A stretch of DNA of 64,000 nt, taken from positions 1 through 64,000 of the forward strand of contig JACKOB010000007.1 of assembly GCA_024234575.1 (NCBI GenBank). The letters run 5' to 3'. A model generated the notes under the pieces. The model was given only the letters and a program-made list of their open reading frames with translations. It searched no databases and had not been told where the DNA came from. Source of the stretch: Hahellaceae bacterium. GTDB lineage: Bacteria > Pseudomonadota > Gammaproteobacteria > Pseudomonadales > Oleiphilaceae. Below are positions 55,013-63,604 of this stretch, one piece after another. The position numbers and the translations under genes are program-made. Numbering within the stretch: the first letter of the stretch is position 1; the number at the start of each line of letters is the position of its first letter.

Positions 55013-56683
55013 TTACGCGACTTGCACCGCGCTTAAAGCGACAGATTTACCTACGGCAGATAGCAGTGCTTGCAAGGTTGCAGCAGTAGTATCCTCAGCG
55101 ATCGCTGCGGCCACATATTTACTATCATCAATCACAACACAGATACAGGCCAGTGCGTTGGCGGCACTGCCAGCGGTTAAAGCAAATTCATCGTAGGCTT
55201 CAACTTCTATCTTTTTACCAAGCCGGTTAGATAATGCTGTAGCAGTCGCCTCAACTGCGCCTTTGGCACTTCCTTTTAGGGCAATTGAAAAACTATCTCC
55301 GCCAAACTCTACAGTACTATCCACACCATCGCTGGTTTTATGAATATCGTAAGACAACAGCTTCCAGTCTTGCGTGATGCTTAAATATTCGGTTTCAAAT
55401 AGCTGGCGAATACCTCTGGAGTTTATTTCGCCACCAGTCTTTTCTGTTGCCGCCTGTACGACTTTAGAAAAAGAAACCTGCAGCCAGCGGGGAAGGGTGA
55501 TGTTGTAGTCACGCTCTAGAATATAGGCAACACCACCTTTTCCTGACTGGCTATTGATCCTGACCACTTCCTCGTAATTGCGACCTACATCCATAGGCTC
55601 TATTGGCAAATAAGCGACATCCCAGAGACTGTTTTCCTGGCGTTTTTGCAAACATTTTCTAATAGCATCCTGGTGGCTGCCAGAGAATGCCGTAAATACA
55701 AGATCGCCTGCGTATGGGTGACGGGGGTGTGTGGCTATCTCTGTACAAGCTTCAACCGTTGCGACTATTGTTGCCATATCGCTCATGTCCAGGTTTGGAT
55801 TAATTCCCTGGGAATAAAGATTCATCGCCATGGTAACCAAATCGGTATTGCCGGTTCGTTCGCCGTTACCCATCAGTGTGCCTTCGACACGATCTGCGCC
55901 TGCCATTAAGCCAAGTTCTGCCGAAGCAACTGCGCAGCCTCTATCGTTATGCGTGTGCAGGCAGGCGGTGATGAATTTTCGCTGGTTAATTCGGTCCAGC
56001 ACCCACTCAACCTGATCTGCAAACACATTGGGTGTTGACATTTCAACAGTCGAGGGAAGGTTAATAATTACTTTTTGCCCATTTTGGGGCTGCCAGACAT
56101 CGATGACTGCATTGATGACTTCAACGGCAAATTCTACCTCTGTTCCAGTAAAACTCTCGGGGGAGTATTGAAACGTCCAATTGGTTTCCGGATAGTGCTT
56201 TGCATGGGTTTGCAGCGCTGTTGCACCTGCAACCGCAATTGCTTTTATGCCTGACTTATCCATTGCAAAAACCTGCTCACGCTGGGTTTTGGACGTGGAA
56301 TTATAGACATGGACGATCGCCGCAGATACGCCTTTCAGCGCATCAAATGTTTTAGCGATGATTTCTTCTCGCGCCTGAGTTAAGACCTGAATAGTCACAT
56401 CAGCTGGTATTCTGTTTTCGTCAATTAACTTGCGACAGAAATCAAAGTCGGCCTGACTAGCCGCAGGAAACCCGATTTCAATTTCTTTAAAGCCGACCGC
56501 AACCAGAAGTTCGAACAAACGCATTTTTTGTTCAACAGACATGGGGTTAACAAGCGCCTGATTACCATCCCGAAGATCTACAGCACACCACCTTGGCGCT
56601 TTGTTAATTGTGGTATCTGGCCAGCGACGGTTAGGGTTCTTAATAGGTTTGAAGGCCTGGTATTTTTTATGGTCGAAGCTCAT
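55013..56683 (-). CDS. leuA: LeuA, 2-isopropylmalate synthase (type 2)
   Basis: The 556-residue enzyme condenses acetyl-CoA with 2-oxoisovalerate, the first step of leucine synthesis. The HMGL-like TIM barrel motifs are visible: CAVDLRDGNQALVNP near residues 33-47 and HTHNDRGCAVA with the metal-binding His pair. The C-terminal LeuA regulatory domain (about 430-550) binds leucine for feedback. The length and RRWPDTTI N-terminus fit the type 2 form. AAGGAA precedes the ATG. It is divergent from an Lrp-family gene, a natural regulator for leucine synthesis. Confidence 0.95.
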   Translation of the reverse strand: MSFDHKKYQAFKPIKNPNRRWPDTTINKAPRWCAVDLRDGNQALVNPMSVEQKMRLFELLVAVGFKEIEIGFPAASQADFDFCRKLIDENRIPADVTIQVLTQAREEIIAKTFDALKGVSAAIVHVYNSTSKTQREQVFAMDKSGIKAIAVAGATALQTHAKHYPETNWTFQYSPESFTGTEVEFAVEVINAVIDVWQPQNGQKVIINLPSTVEMSTPNVFADQVEWVLDRINQRKFITACLHTHNDRGCAVASAELGLMAGADRVEGTLMGNGERTGNTDLVTMAMNLYSQGINPNLDMSDMATIVATVEACTEIATHPRHPYAGDLVFTAFSGSHQDAIRKCLQKRQENSLWDVAYLPIEPMDVGRNYEEVVRINSQSGKGGVAYILERDYNITLPRWLQVSFSKVVQAATEKTGGEINSRGIRQLFETEYLSITQDWKLLSYDIHKTSDGVDSTVEFGGDSFSIALKGSAKGAVEATATALSNRLGKKIEVEAYDEFALTAGSAANALACICVVIDDSKYVAAAIAEDTTAATLQALLSAVGKSVALSAVQVA

Positions 56684-56716
56684 GTCTATTCCTTAATCAA
56701 GCTGTGTCGGTTTGCC

Positions 56717-56753
56717 GGGGTGTTATGACACCCCGTTGCGACGCCTTGTGGGC
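56717..56753 (-). promoter_or_regulatory. Two hairpins in the leuA leader
   Basis: GGGGTGT/ACACCCC (stem 7, loop TATG; 56717-56734) and a CGCC/GGCG hairpin (about 56741-56753) lie just upstream of leuA on its coding strand. Neither is followed by a T run and no leader peptide rich in Leu codons was found, so attenuation is not supported. They may stabilise or regulate the mRNA. Confidence 0.3.
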
Positions 56754-56941
56754 GAGGGTATTCCTTAACCTTTTGAGTTTAGGATCGAGTTGAAAACCCT
56801 TGTGAGGTGATCTAACTGAAACACTATAATAAGGGATTTAACCGGCAATTTGCTGTCTATTATTTTGTGTTTCTGTATTTATAAGCAATAATATGTCAAT
56901 TATGTAAGATATATGGCAATTATAAATCTTTGGGGGTGGTG

Positions 56942-57412
56942 GTGAAATTTGATAGGACAGACAGACGTATACTAGAGCTGCTGCAGAAGGATGCCAATCT
57001 AAGCAATCAGGAGTTAGCCGAGAAAGTAGGGCTGTCGCCTTCACCTTGTCTAAGGCGGGTAAAGGCACTGGAAGAAGCCGGTGTTATCCTCGGCAAAGTC
57101 ACGCTGCTTGAGCGAAAACAACTTGGCTTGTATTTGTCGGTGCTGATCCAGATTAGCATGGACAGACACACCCCAGAACGCTTCGAACTATTTGAACAAA
57201 CTGTAGCGGACTTGCCAGAAATTCAGCAGTGCTTTCTGATTACCGGGCAAGATGCCGACTATATGCTTAAAGTCGTGGTGCCCGACATGGATGCCTATCA
57301 GGAGTTTTTATTAAATAAAATCACCCGTATTCCCGGCGTCAGCGGGGTTCATTCAAGCTTTATTCTTCGGCGTGTGATAGACACCACAGCGTTGCCTTTG
57401 GGATATATCTGA
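56942..57412 (+). CDS. Lrp/AsnC-family transcriptional regulator
   Basis: The GTG at 56942 (156 residues) has GGGGG 8-10 bases upstream; the run of GTG codons leaves the exact start open. The N-terminal HTH reads DRRILELLQKDANLSNQELAEKVGLSPSPCLRRVKALEEAGVI in type, split here as DRRILELLQKDANLS and LSPSPCLRRVKALE. The RAM ligand-binding domain follows (CFLITGQDADYMLKVV, ending HSSFILRRV). It should sense an amino acid, probably leucine, and control leuA from the shared divergent region. Confidence 0.9.
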   Translation: MKFDRTDRRILELLQKDANLSNQELAEKVGLSPSPCLRRVKALEEAGVILGKVTLLERKQLGLYLSVLIQISMDRHTPERFELFEQTVADLPEIQQCFLITGQDADYMLKVVVPDMDAYQEFLLNKITRIPGVSGVHSSFILRRVIDTTALPLGYI

Positions 57413-57494
57413 AGTTTCAATAGTGAAGCTGATCGGCTAACATGCGTTAACTAATAATAACTCCAATCTCTTTGTGAAAAACTCGGGTTTACCT

Positions 57495-58730
57495 ATGGAT
57501 ACTAAAAAGAAATACGATGTTGTTGTTTTTGGCGCCACCAGCTTCGTTGGTAAAATACTCGTTGAGTATTTAGCAACAAAATATGGAAACGACACCGGAT
57601 TTACCTGGGCGATTGCCGGTAGATCAGCTAAAAAACTAGAAGAATTAAAGCAGTCTTTAGGGGCTGCAGCGACTGGTTTGCCCTCGATAATCGCTGACTC
57701 ATCCGATGAAACCTCGCTAAAAAATCTTTGTGCCAGTGCCCGAGTGATTGTCTCCACCGTTGGTCCTTATGCTCTGTACGGCGAAGCGCTTGTTAAAATC
57801 TGTGCGCAAACTGGTACCCACTACTGTGATTTGACAGGCGAAGTACAATGGATACGCCAGATGATCCAACGCTACGAATCAACCGCAAAAGCCAGTGGTG
57901 CGAAAATTGTTCATTGCTGTGGATTTGATTCTATTCCATCAGATATGGGTGTGTATTTTCTGCAAAAAAATGCCCAGGAAAAATTTGGTAAACCTTGTAC
58001 ACATGTAAGTATGCGTGTGAAGTCAATGAAGGGTGAGTTTTCAGGTGGCACCGTAGCGAGCCTGCTTAATGTCGTTAAAGAGGCAGCCGCTGATCCCGCA
58101 TTACGCAAAGAGTTGGCAAATCCGTTTTCTTTATGCGGCGACCCAAATCCGTTTAGGGCGAGACAGAACAATGTTAATGGGGCGCAGTTTGATCGTAATT
58201 TTGATACATGGATTGCCCCCTTTGTGATGGCTGCGATTAACACAAGAATTGTGCATCGATCCAACCTGTTGGGTAAAAGTCATTACGGAAAAAACTTTAC
58301 TTATGACGAAGCCATGATAACCGGCAAAGGTGTAAAGGGTACGCTCGGTAGTATTGCCATTAGTGCTGTCATGGGGAGTTTTATGGTGGCTGCGGCCATC
58401 AAACCATCCCGCTGGTTTTTAGAGAAATTTGTTGTACCAAAACCAGGGGAGGGGCCATCTAAAACCTCCCAGGAACACGGCTTTTACGATTTACGGTTTA
58501 TGGGGCTAACTGAACACAATGAGGTTATTCGTGCAAAAGTGACAGGCGACCGTGATCCAGGGTATGGATCAACAGCAAAAATGTTGGGTGAAGCTGCTCT
58601 GTGTCTGGCGCTTGACGTGAGTGCTAAAACTTCAGGCGGTTTTTGGACGCCATCAACAATATTTAAAGATAAATTACTGGTCAGGCTCGAAAAAAATGCT
58701 GGTCTGACATTTGAATTAAAAAACGAATGA
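57495..58730 (+). CDS. Saccharopine dehydrogenase-like NAD(P)-binding oxidoreductase
   Basis: ATG 57495 gives 411 residues; an in-frame GTG lies 21 bp earlier. The N-terminus is a Rossmann fold with VVVFGATSFVGKIL and a basic AGRSAKKLEEL loop that suggests NADP. The CGFDSIPSDMG segment is typical of the saccharopine-dehydrogenase-like and trans-acting enoyl reductase proteins, which often act in lipid metabolism. It precedes a wax ester synthase gene, which fits a lipid role. It is not the lysine-pathway enzyme by context. Confidence 0.82.
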   Translation: MDTKKKYDVVVFGATSFVGKILVEYLATKYGNDTGFTWAIAGRSAKKLEELKQSLGAAATGLPSIIADSSDETSLKNLCASARVIVSTVGPYALYGEALVKICAQTGTHYCDLTGEVQWIRQMIQRYESTAKASGAKIVHCCGFDSIPSDMGVYFLQKNAQEKFGKPCTHVSMRVKSMKGEFSGGTVASLLNVVKEAAADPALRKELANPFSLCGDPNPFRARQNNVNGAQFDRNFDTWIAPFVMAAINTRIVHRSNLLGKSHYGKNFTYDEAMITGKGVKGTLGSIAISAVMGSFMVAAAIKPSRWFLEKFVVPKPGEGPSKTSQEHGFYDLRFMGLTEHNEVIRAKVTGDRDPGYGSTAKMLGEAALCLALDVSAKTSGGFWTPSTIFKDKLLVRLEKNAGLTFELKNE

Positions 58731-58903
58731 CTAAAAGTAGTGTTAGACCACTCTTTTGGTAAATGAGAGATGAGTCATATTTTGCTGAATGCACATCGTA
58801 GTTGAGAATTTGTACTACTATGTAACGGTAGTTTAAATATCCAGCCTTTTAGTCGGGGAGAGAATCAGTTGAACAGTTCAATAAATTCAAGGAATGAAGA
58901 ACT

Positions 58904-60316
58904 ATGGCAAGAATGAACGTATTAGATGCATCCTGGTTAGCGGTCGATTCTGAAGAAACGCCTATGCATGTGGGCAATTTACAAATTTTCAGCTTACCTG
59001 AAAATGCCCCAGAAACTTTTTTACGTGATCAGGTTGATCGCATGAAAAAGGCATTTAAAGTGGTGTCGCCGTGGAACAAGAAGCTAGCCAATCCCAGCTT
59101 GTTTTCTCGAATCGTTTCGCCTTCCTGGGTCGTTGACGACAAAATCGATCTTGATTACCACGTTCGGCACTCAGCGTTACCTAAACCAGGTGGTGAGAGA
59201 GAGTTAGGTGTGCTGATTTCACGACTGCATTCGAACCATCTCGATTTCAAACGCCCATTATGGGAGTGCCATTTGATCGAAGGACTTGAGAATAATCGAT
59301 TTGCGATGTACACAAAAATGCATCACTCGTTAATCGACGGTGTGAGCGGCGTGCGGTTGTTGCAGCGCATACTATCTAACAGCCCCGACGATACAGAAAT
59401 GCCAGCGCCTTGGTCTATTGGTCCCAAACGTAAGCCAAAAGGTCTGGCAGCAGACAGCGTCCCGACATTACAAGGCGCGGTTCATCAAGCAATTGATGCA
59501 GTAAAAGAGCAGGCTTCCAATACGCCTCAATTGGTTGCAGCGCTTAGCAGGCTGGTGATGAGTGCTGTAAAAGGGCTGGATGAACTGGCGGCGCCGTTTG
59601 TTGGCCCTCAATCAATACTTAATATGCGGGTTGCCGGCCAAAGGCGTTTTGCCACCCAGCAATACCCGCTAGAACAGTTAAAGACTCTCGCAAAGAATGC
59701 TGATGCATCTCTGAATGATATTGTTCTGTATATTTGCGGTACTGCATTAAGAAGATTTTTGCTTGAGCGTAACTGCTTGCCAGAGCTGCCACTTACAGCC
59801 GGGATACCAGTAAATATCAGACCAGCTGATGACGAAGGCACCGGTACGGCAATCAGCTTTATGATAGCCAGTCTGGCAACCAATGTGGCAGATCCGCTTA
59901 AACGGCTTGAAACGATTAAGGACTCTACTAAAACAGCAAAGAACCATTTACAAAGTTTGCCGCGTAATACGCTTAACCAGTATACGATGTTGATGATGTC
60001 GCCTTACATATTACAGTTATTATCTGGCCTGGGCGGAAGGATGCGACCGGCATTTAACGTCACCATTTCTAACGTGCCGGGGCCAGATCACGCACTTTAT
60101 TACAATGGCTCTAAACTGGAAGCAATGTACCCGGTATCATTAATCGCCCATGGCGGTGCATTGAATATTACATGCTTAAGCTATGACGGCTCTTTAAACT
60201 TTGGTTATACCGGCTGCAGAGATACCTTGCCAAGCATGCAGAATCTTGCGGTTTACTCGGGTGAAGCTTTAGATGAATTGAATAACCTGATAAAACCAAA
60301 AAAGAAACGTAAATAA
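58904..60316 (+). CDS. Wax ester synthase/diacylglycerol acyltransferase (WS/DGAT)
   Basis: The 470-residue enzyme has the catalytic HHSLIDG motif at 140-146 (HH-x3-DG), the N-terminal PMHVGNLQIF substrate-channel segment and a C-terminal FNVTISNVPGP motif, all typical of the bifunctional WS/DGAT family. It esterifies fatty acyl-CoA with alcohols or diacylglycerol to store neutral lipids at the membrane. It is a single-gene unit with its own 170-bp upstream region and a strong terminator. Confidence 0.93.
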   Translation: MARMNVLDASWLAVDSEETPMHVGNLQIFSLPENAPETFLRDQVDRMKKAFKVVSPWNKKLANPSLFSRIVSPSWVVDDKIDLDYHVRHSALPKPGGERELGVLISRLHSNHLDFKRPLWECHLIEGLENNRFAMYTKMHHSLIDGVSGVRLLQRILSNSPDDTEMPAPWSIGPKRKPKGLAADSVPTLQGAVHQAIDAVKEQASNTPQLVAALSRLVMSAVKGLDELAAPFVGPQSILNMRVAGQRRFATQQYPLEQLKTLAKNADASLNDIVLYICGTALRRFLLERNCLPELPLTAGIPVNIRPADDEGTGTAISFMIASLATNVADPLKRLETIKDSTKTAKNHLQSLPRNTLNQYTMLMMSPYILQLLSGLGGRMRPAFNVTISNVPGPDHALYYNGSKLEAMYPVSLIAHGGALNITCLSYDGSLNFGYTGCRDTLPSMQNLAVYSGEALDELNNLIKPKKKRK

Positions 60317-60333
60317 CCAACCATTGGTCCTAC

Positions 60334-60365
60334 AAATACGCTAACGCGTTGCTGTTAGCGTATTT
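60334..60365 (+). terminator. Rho-independent terminator after WS/DGAT
   Basis: AAATACGCTAAC and GTTAGCGTATTT form a 12-bp stem around an 8-base loop, 18 bp after the WS/DGAT stop. Confidence 0.85.
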
Positions 60366-60620
60366 CCTCCACAAAATCCTTTATCGTGCCGGCAATAGAA
60401 TCAACAGTTAAAGCCTTGTTTCAGCCGGGCCTTATCTAGCATCACTATTAAGCCTCTAAATATTCCGATAAATGTGATTATCGGAATAAATGTCCACCAT
60501 AAATATTGTAAAGTATAATAACTATAAAAACCTTCCAGAACGATTATAAGCTCGCTATTTAAATATTTTTACCCTTTACAGATTTAAAGTCATTCTATAA
60601 AGTGGAAAAATGTATATGAA
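60366..60620. other. Non-coding, AT-rich region before the recombinase genes
   Basis: With the terminator, the interval between WS/DGAT and the recombinases is just over 300 bp and holds no credible gene. Its one notable item is the inverted repeat listed at 60461-60488. The rest is AT-rich and may carry the recombinase promoter and the island end. Confidence 0.5.
60461..60488. repeat. 11-bp inverted repeat upstream of the recombinases, candidate attachment or control site
   Basis: TATTCCGATAA and TTATCGGAATA flank a 6-base centre (ATGTGA). No T run follows, so it is not a typical terminator. Tyrosine recombinase core sites are commonly such arms of 9-13 bp around a 6-8 bp spacer, and it lies about 150 bp before the first recombinase gene. 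Confidence 0.45.
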
Positions 60621-60635
60621 TTGAGCCGTAATGTA

Positions 60636-61961
60636 ATGACAGTTTTGTATAAGGATGTCACAGTCAAAATATATAGAGATACCAATGGCCACCCGTTCCC
60701 AGTGGTAGTTCGAAAAAATATTTTTCCTGTTTGCTTATATCTCAATGCTTATTTGAATGGCAATCATAGCTCGCCGCTTTCTAGAGGCAAGAAGGTAAAA
60801 AACACGCAAGCATCAAGTCTAAATACACGTCTTAATTACGCCTACGAGTTAAAGAACCTCTATTGCTATTTCGCAAATAAGTCTATAGATCTAATTGCCA
60901 GGGTTGCTAATGGTGAATTCCTCTCAAGAGTCGAAGTTGAGGATTTTGTTCGAGCATGTAAGCTCTATGCTGATGATGGGGAATCGCAGAGAAAATCAAG
61001 TGTAACCAGCATTACAGATAAGCGCATCAGAGACGCTATCTATGAAACAGCCAACAGTCAATCCCAGGTATCAGCTCACACTTTTCGCCTGCGCTTGATT
61101 CGCCTGAGAAGTTATATTGAATACTTGTACGTCCACCATCATTACGACCAGGCAGGAACAGAAGAAAACGTTAAAATTGACCATAAATTCAGAGCCTTTC
61201 AGCTCTACATCAATAAGTTTATTTCAGGCGCTCGAAAACACAACACCATTACCAAGGACGCATTTGAGTCCGTCATTCCAACAGACAAATTCTTTGAGAT
61301 GATAGAAATCATCAAAGAAAGCTCACCGAAGAACCCTTTCAAATCGAGCAAACTGAGAAATCAGATCATTATGCAAATTCTGATTGATACTGGAGTTCGA
61401 GTAGGTGCCGTACTAAAACTCAAGATTAGTGATTTAGTGGATGATTGGGACAACCCAAGATTTTACCTTACCCGATCCCCTAACGATGCAACGGATCCTA
61501 GGCGCATACCTGCCGCAAACAAAACCAAAGCGCTGTCAGTTTCGGTGTCGCCAGATTTAATGAGGTTAATCAAGCTCTATATATCAACCGAGCGAGAATC
61601 ACACCCCGATGCTCATGAGCATGATTTCGTATTTATTTCAGAAAAAGGTATCACATCCGGACAACCTATAACTTACAAGTCCATACACAAATTAGTAGAT
61701 AAGTTTGGTAGCACTATTGGCATCAAACTGCACCCTCACAAGCTCAGACATAAATGGAATGAGGTGTTTACTGACAAAGCAGAGGCTGCGGGATATGAAG
61801 CAGCTCAGATTGAAGACATGCGTAAATACAGCATGGGTTGGGTTGAGGGCTCCAAAATGGCACAAACCTATAACGAATTTAAGCTGGCTGTGAAAGTTCA
61901 AGAACTCTCTGCAAAGAATCAGAGTCAATCACTTCCACACCTTGGAGGTGATCATGAATAA
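60636..61961 (+). CDS. Tyrosine recombinase, first of a coupled set (GinA-like)
   Basis: The protein has about 441 residues from ATG 60636 (a TTG lies 15 bp earlier). The catalytic domain shows the first Arg in DTGVRVGAVLKL (about residue 255), the HPHKLRH box (about 370) and a Tyr nucleophile in MAQTYNEF (about 412). An N-terminal core-binding domain is present. Its stop overlaps the next gene's start (8 bp). Three recombinase genes in tandem overlap recall the ginABC genes of GInt genomic islands and RIT elements. Confidence 0.85.
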   Translation: MTVLYKDVTVKIYRDTNGHPFPVVVRKNIFPVCLYLNAYLNGNHSSPLSRGKKVKNTQASSLNTRLNYAYELKNLYCYFANKSIDLIARVANGEFLSRVEVEDFVRACKLYADDGESQRKSSVTSITDKRIRDAIYETANSQSQVSAHTFRLRLIRLRSYIEYLYVHHHYDQAGTEENVKIDHKFRAFQLYINKFISGARKHNTITKDAFESVIPTDKFFEMIEIIKESSPKNPFKSSKLRNQIIMQILIDTGVRVGAVLKLKISDLVDDWDNPRFYLTRSPNDATDPRRIPAANKTKALSVSVSPDLMRLIKLYISTERESHPDAHEHDFVFISEKGITSGQPITYKSIHKLVDKFGSTIGIKLHPHKLRHKWNEVFTDKAEAAGYEAAQIEDMRKYSMGWVEGSKMAQTYNEFKLAVKVQELSAKNQSQSLPHLGGDHE

Positions 61962-63426
61962 AGCCCAAATCACCAGATTAAAAAGAACATACTCTGGCCA
62001 GAGAACGTTTTTAGCCAGACAAAATGGTTATACTTTTGATGTGCTAGCTGATGAATGGGTTCTTGGGTATAAAAAGATCCTGAATTTAGTGTGGATGAAT
62101 GAACTTGAGGTAGGTGCTGACACCTTTCTCGATTTAAGGTTGGCAATAGCACATGCTGCTACGCACTATTCTTCTGGCACCATAAATACTTATGTAGGCA
62201 CTCTTAAAACCATCGCTAATTACACTGATCGCCATGCGTTTAACGCGTGGTGGTTAACGCTTGACAACCATAAAACATCCGTTCGCTCCTCACTGGCTGC
62301 TTTGTGCAGGGGAACTAATGGCTACTACAGCGTAACACTCACTCCTTTATACGACTCAATCAAAGCTGAAAGCCTCGTCGCGTTTGATAGAACAAAAGGG
62401 ATTCTTGACATCAAAACCGGCGCATACAGTGAGTCTGAGCATGATAATATTCTTGAGGCGCTTCGTATTGAAACCCTCCAAGCGCTTGATGGCGACACAG
62501 TTACACAGCAGTCATTTACACGGTTACGAACTGTGATTGCCTGTCAGCTTATGGTGGCAATTGTCAGGCGCCCTATCCAGCTTAGAAAGATCAAATGGTG
62601 TGATGTGCTGCCTGTGGGTCAAGAGTTTCAGTCACACAAAGAATCTAACCGACACTGGAAACCCATTACACAGCATCTATTTTCAGATATTGAGCAATTA
62701 CACCTTCGAACCTTTAAGGGGAAAGACGGGGAATTTCGCTTTAATGCAGAATCGCGCTCGCACCGCTTAGAGCCGGACTTTTCTTTACTGTTATTGCGTT
62801 ATTATCAGGCTTACCAAAGCCTCCTTACGCACCAGTTACATAGCAACGGTATCACTCTAAGCACCGATGAAACGATAGAAATGATGCGGCGTTTACCCCT
62901 GTTACCCGATCTAAGCCTTTTTAAAGCGCGGCATCAGTCAAAGCCTGAGATTTTCACGGCAATCAGTGACACCTCTGAAGCGTACCACATGAACGCAAAT
63001 TACATTGGTCAAATCATAGCCTATCCATTCAAAACAAAACTCAATGCACAGAGTGACCGATTACCCAATAAGCCCTTAACTCTTTCAAATAATCGGTGGC
63101 GGCACACGCAATTAACACAAGCAATTTGGCAAGGATTCAGTCGAGCGCAAGCGGCTTCAATTACAGGCGTGAGCGTTCGAGCGATAGATCCCTACCTCGA
63201 CCTAAAGACCAAAGAACGCGTGAAAATAGACCAGGCATATGCCGACAACCATATTATCAAGAGGTTCGACACCACATCAGTTAAATCGCTGCAAAAGGAT
63301 AAAGCTTTTTGTGTTAAAAGCCCTTTTGATGAAGAGATCGGGTACCTGTTAAACCCCGAAAGTTGCTCAAGCTGCAAAGCTAAAGGGGGGGGCCCCAATG
63401 GGCTGCTACCCCTGCGACAACTTTAG
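61954..63426 (+). CDS. Second recombinase-like protein (GinB-like), frameshifted near its 3' end
   Basis: ATG 61954 has a perfect GGAGGTGAT ribosome site. The protein has a core-binding-like N-terminus, VRRPIQLRKIKW with a candidate first Arg, RWRHTQ as the H-x-x-R-like box, and PYLDL with a candidate Tyr near the end, so it is a divergent tyrosine recombinase. The frame ends early: a run of eight G (63385-63392) seems one base too long. With seven G the frame passes on as KAKGGAPMGCYPCDNFRPL and ends at 63604, making 549 residues with a C-x2-C...C-x2-C zinc-type end. This may be a true mutation, phase variation or a sequencing error. Confidence 0.75.
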   Translation: MNKAQITRLKRTYSGQRTFLARQNGYTFDVLADEWVLGYKKILNLVWMNELEVGADTFLDLRLAIAHAATHYSSGTINTYVGTLKTIANYTDRHAFNAWWLTLDNHKTSVRSSLAALCRGTNGYYSVTLTPLYDSIKAESLVAFDRTKGILDIKTGAYSESEHDNILEALRIETLQALDGDTVTQQSFTRLRTVIACQLMVAIVRRPIQLRKIKWCDVLPVGQEFQSHKESNRHWKPITQHLFSDIEQLHLRTFKGKDGEFRFNAESRSHRLEPDFSLLLLRYYQAYQSLLTHQLHSNGITLSTDETIEMMRRLPLLPDLSLFKARHQSKPEIFTAISDTSEAYHMNANYIGQIIAYPFKTKLNAQSDRLPNKPLTLSNNRWRHTQLTQAIWQGFSRAQAASITGVSVRAIDPYLDLKTKERVKIDQAYADNHIIKRFDTTSVKSLQKDKAFCVKSPFDEEIGYLLNPESCSSCKAKGGGPNGLLPLRQL

Positions 63427-63604
63427 GCCGCTTGAAACTGCGAATCATCAGCAGTATCTCGATAAGGCGGAACGTAAACTTCAAATCAATAGTCAATCGG
63501 GTCACTCTGCGACAGTAAGAAAACTCAAGAAAATCATCATTTACATCAAGGCAACCCTAGCGCTTTGCGAAGAACGAATGACTTTGAAGCTAGTAGATAA
63601 ATAA
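63398..63604 (+). pseudogene. Detached C-terminal part of the second recombinase
   Basis: This 68-codon frame begins MGCYPCDNFRPL, in the frame that follows removal of one G from the 63385-63392 run. The second CxxC pair and a Lys-rich helix (KAERKLQ) complete the zinc-ribbon-like end of the preceding protein. It has no ribosome site of its own. It ends at TAA overlapping the next ATG (TAATG). Confidence 0.7.

Noticed and set aside
56717..56753. Leucine attenuator upstream of leuA
   Set aside because: The hairpins lack a T run and no Leu-rich leader peptide with a start codon was found.
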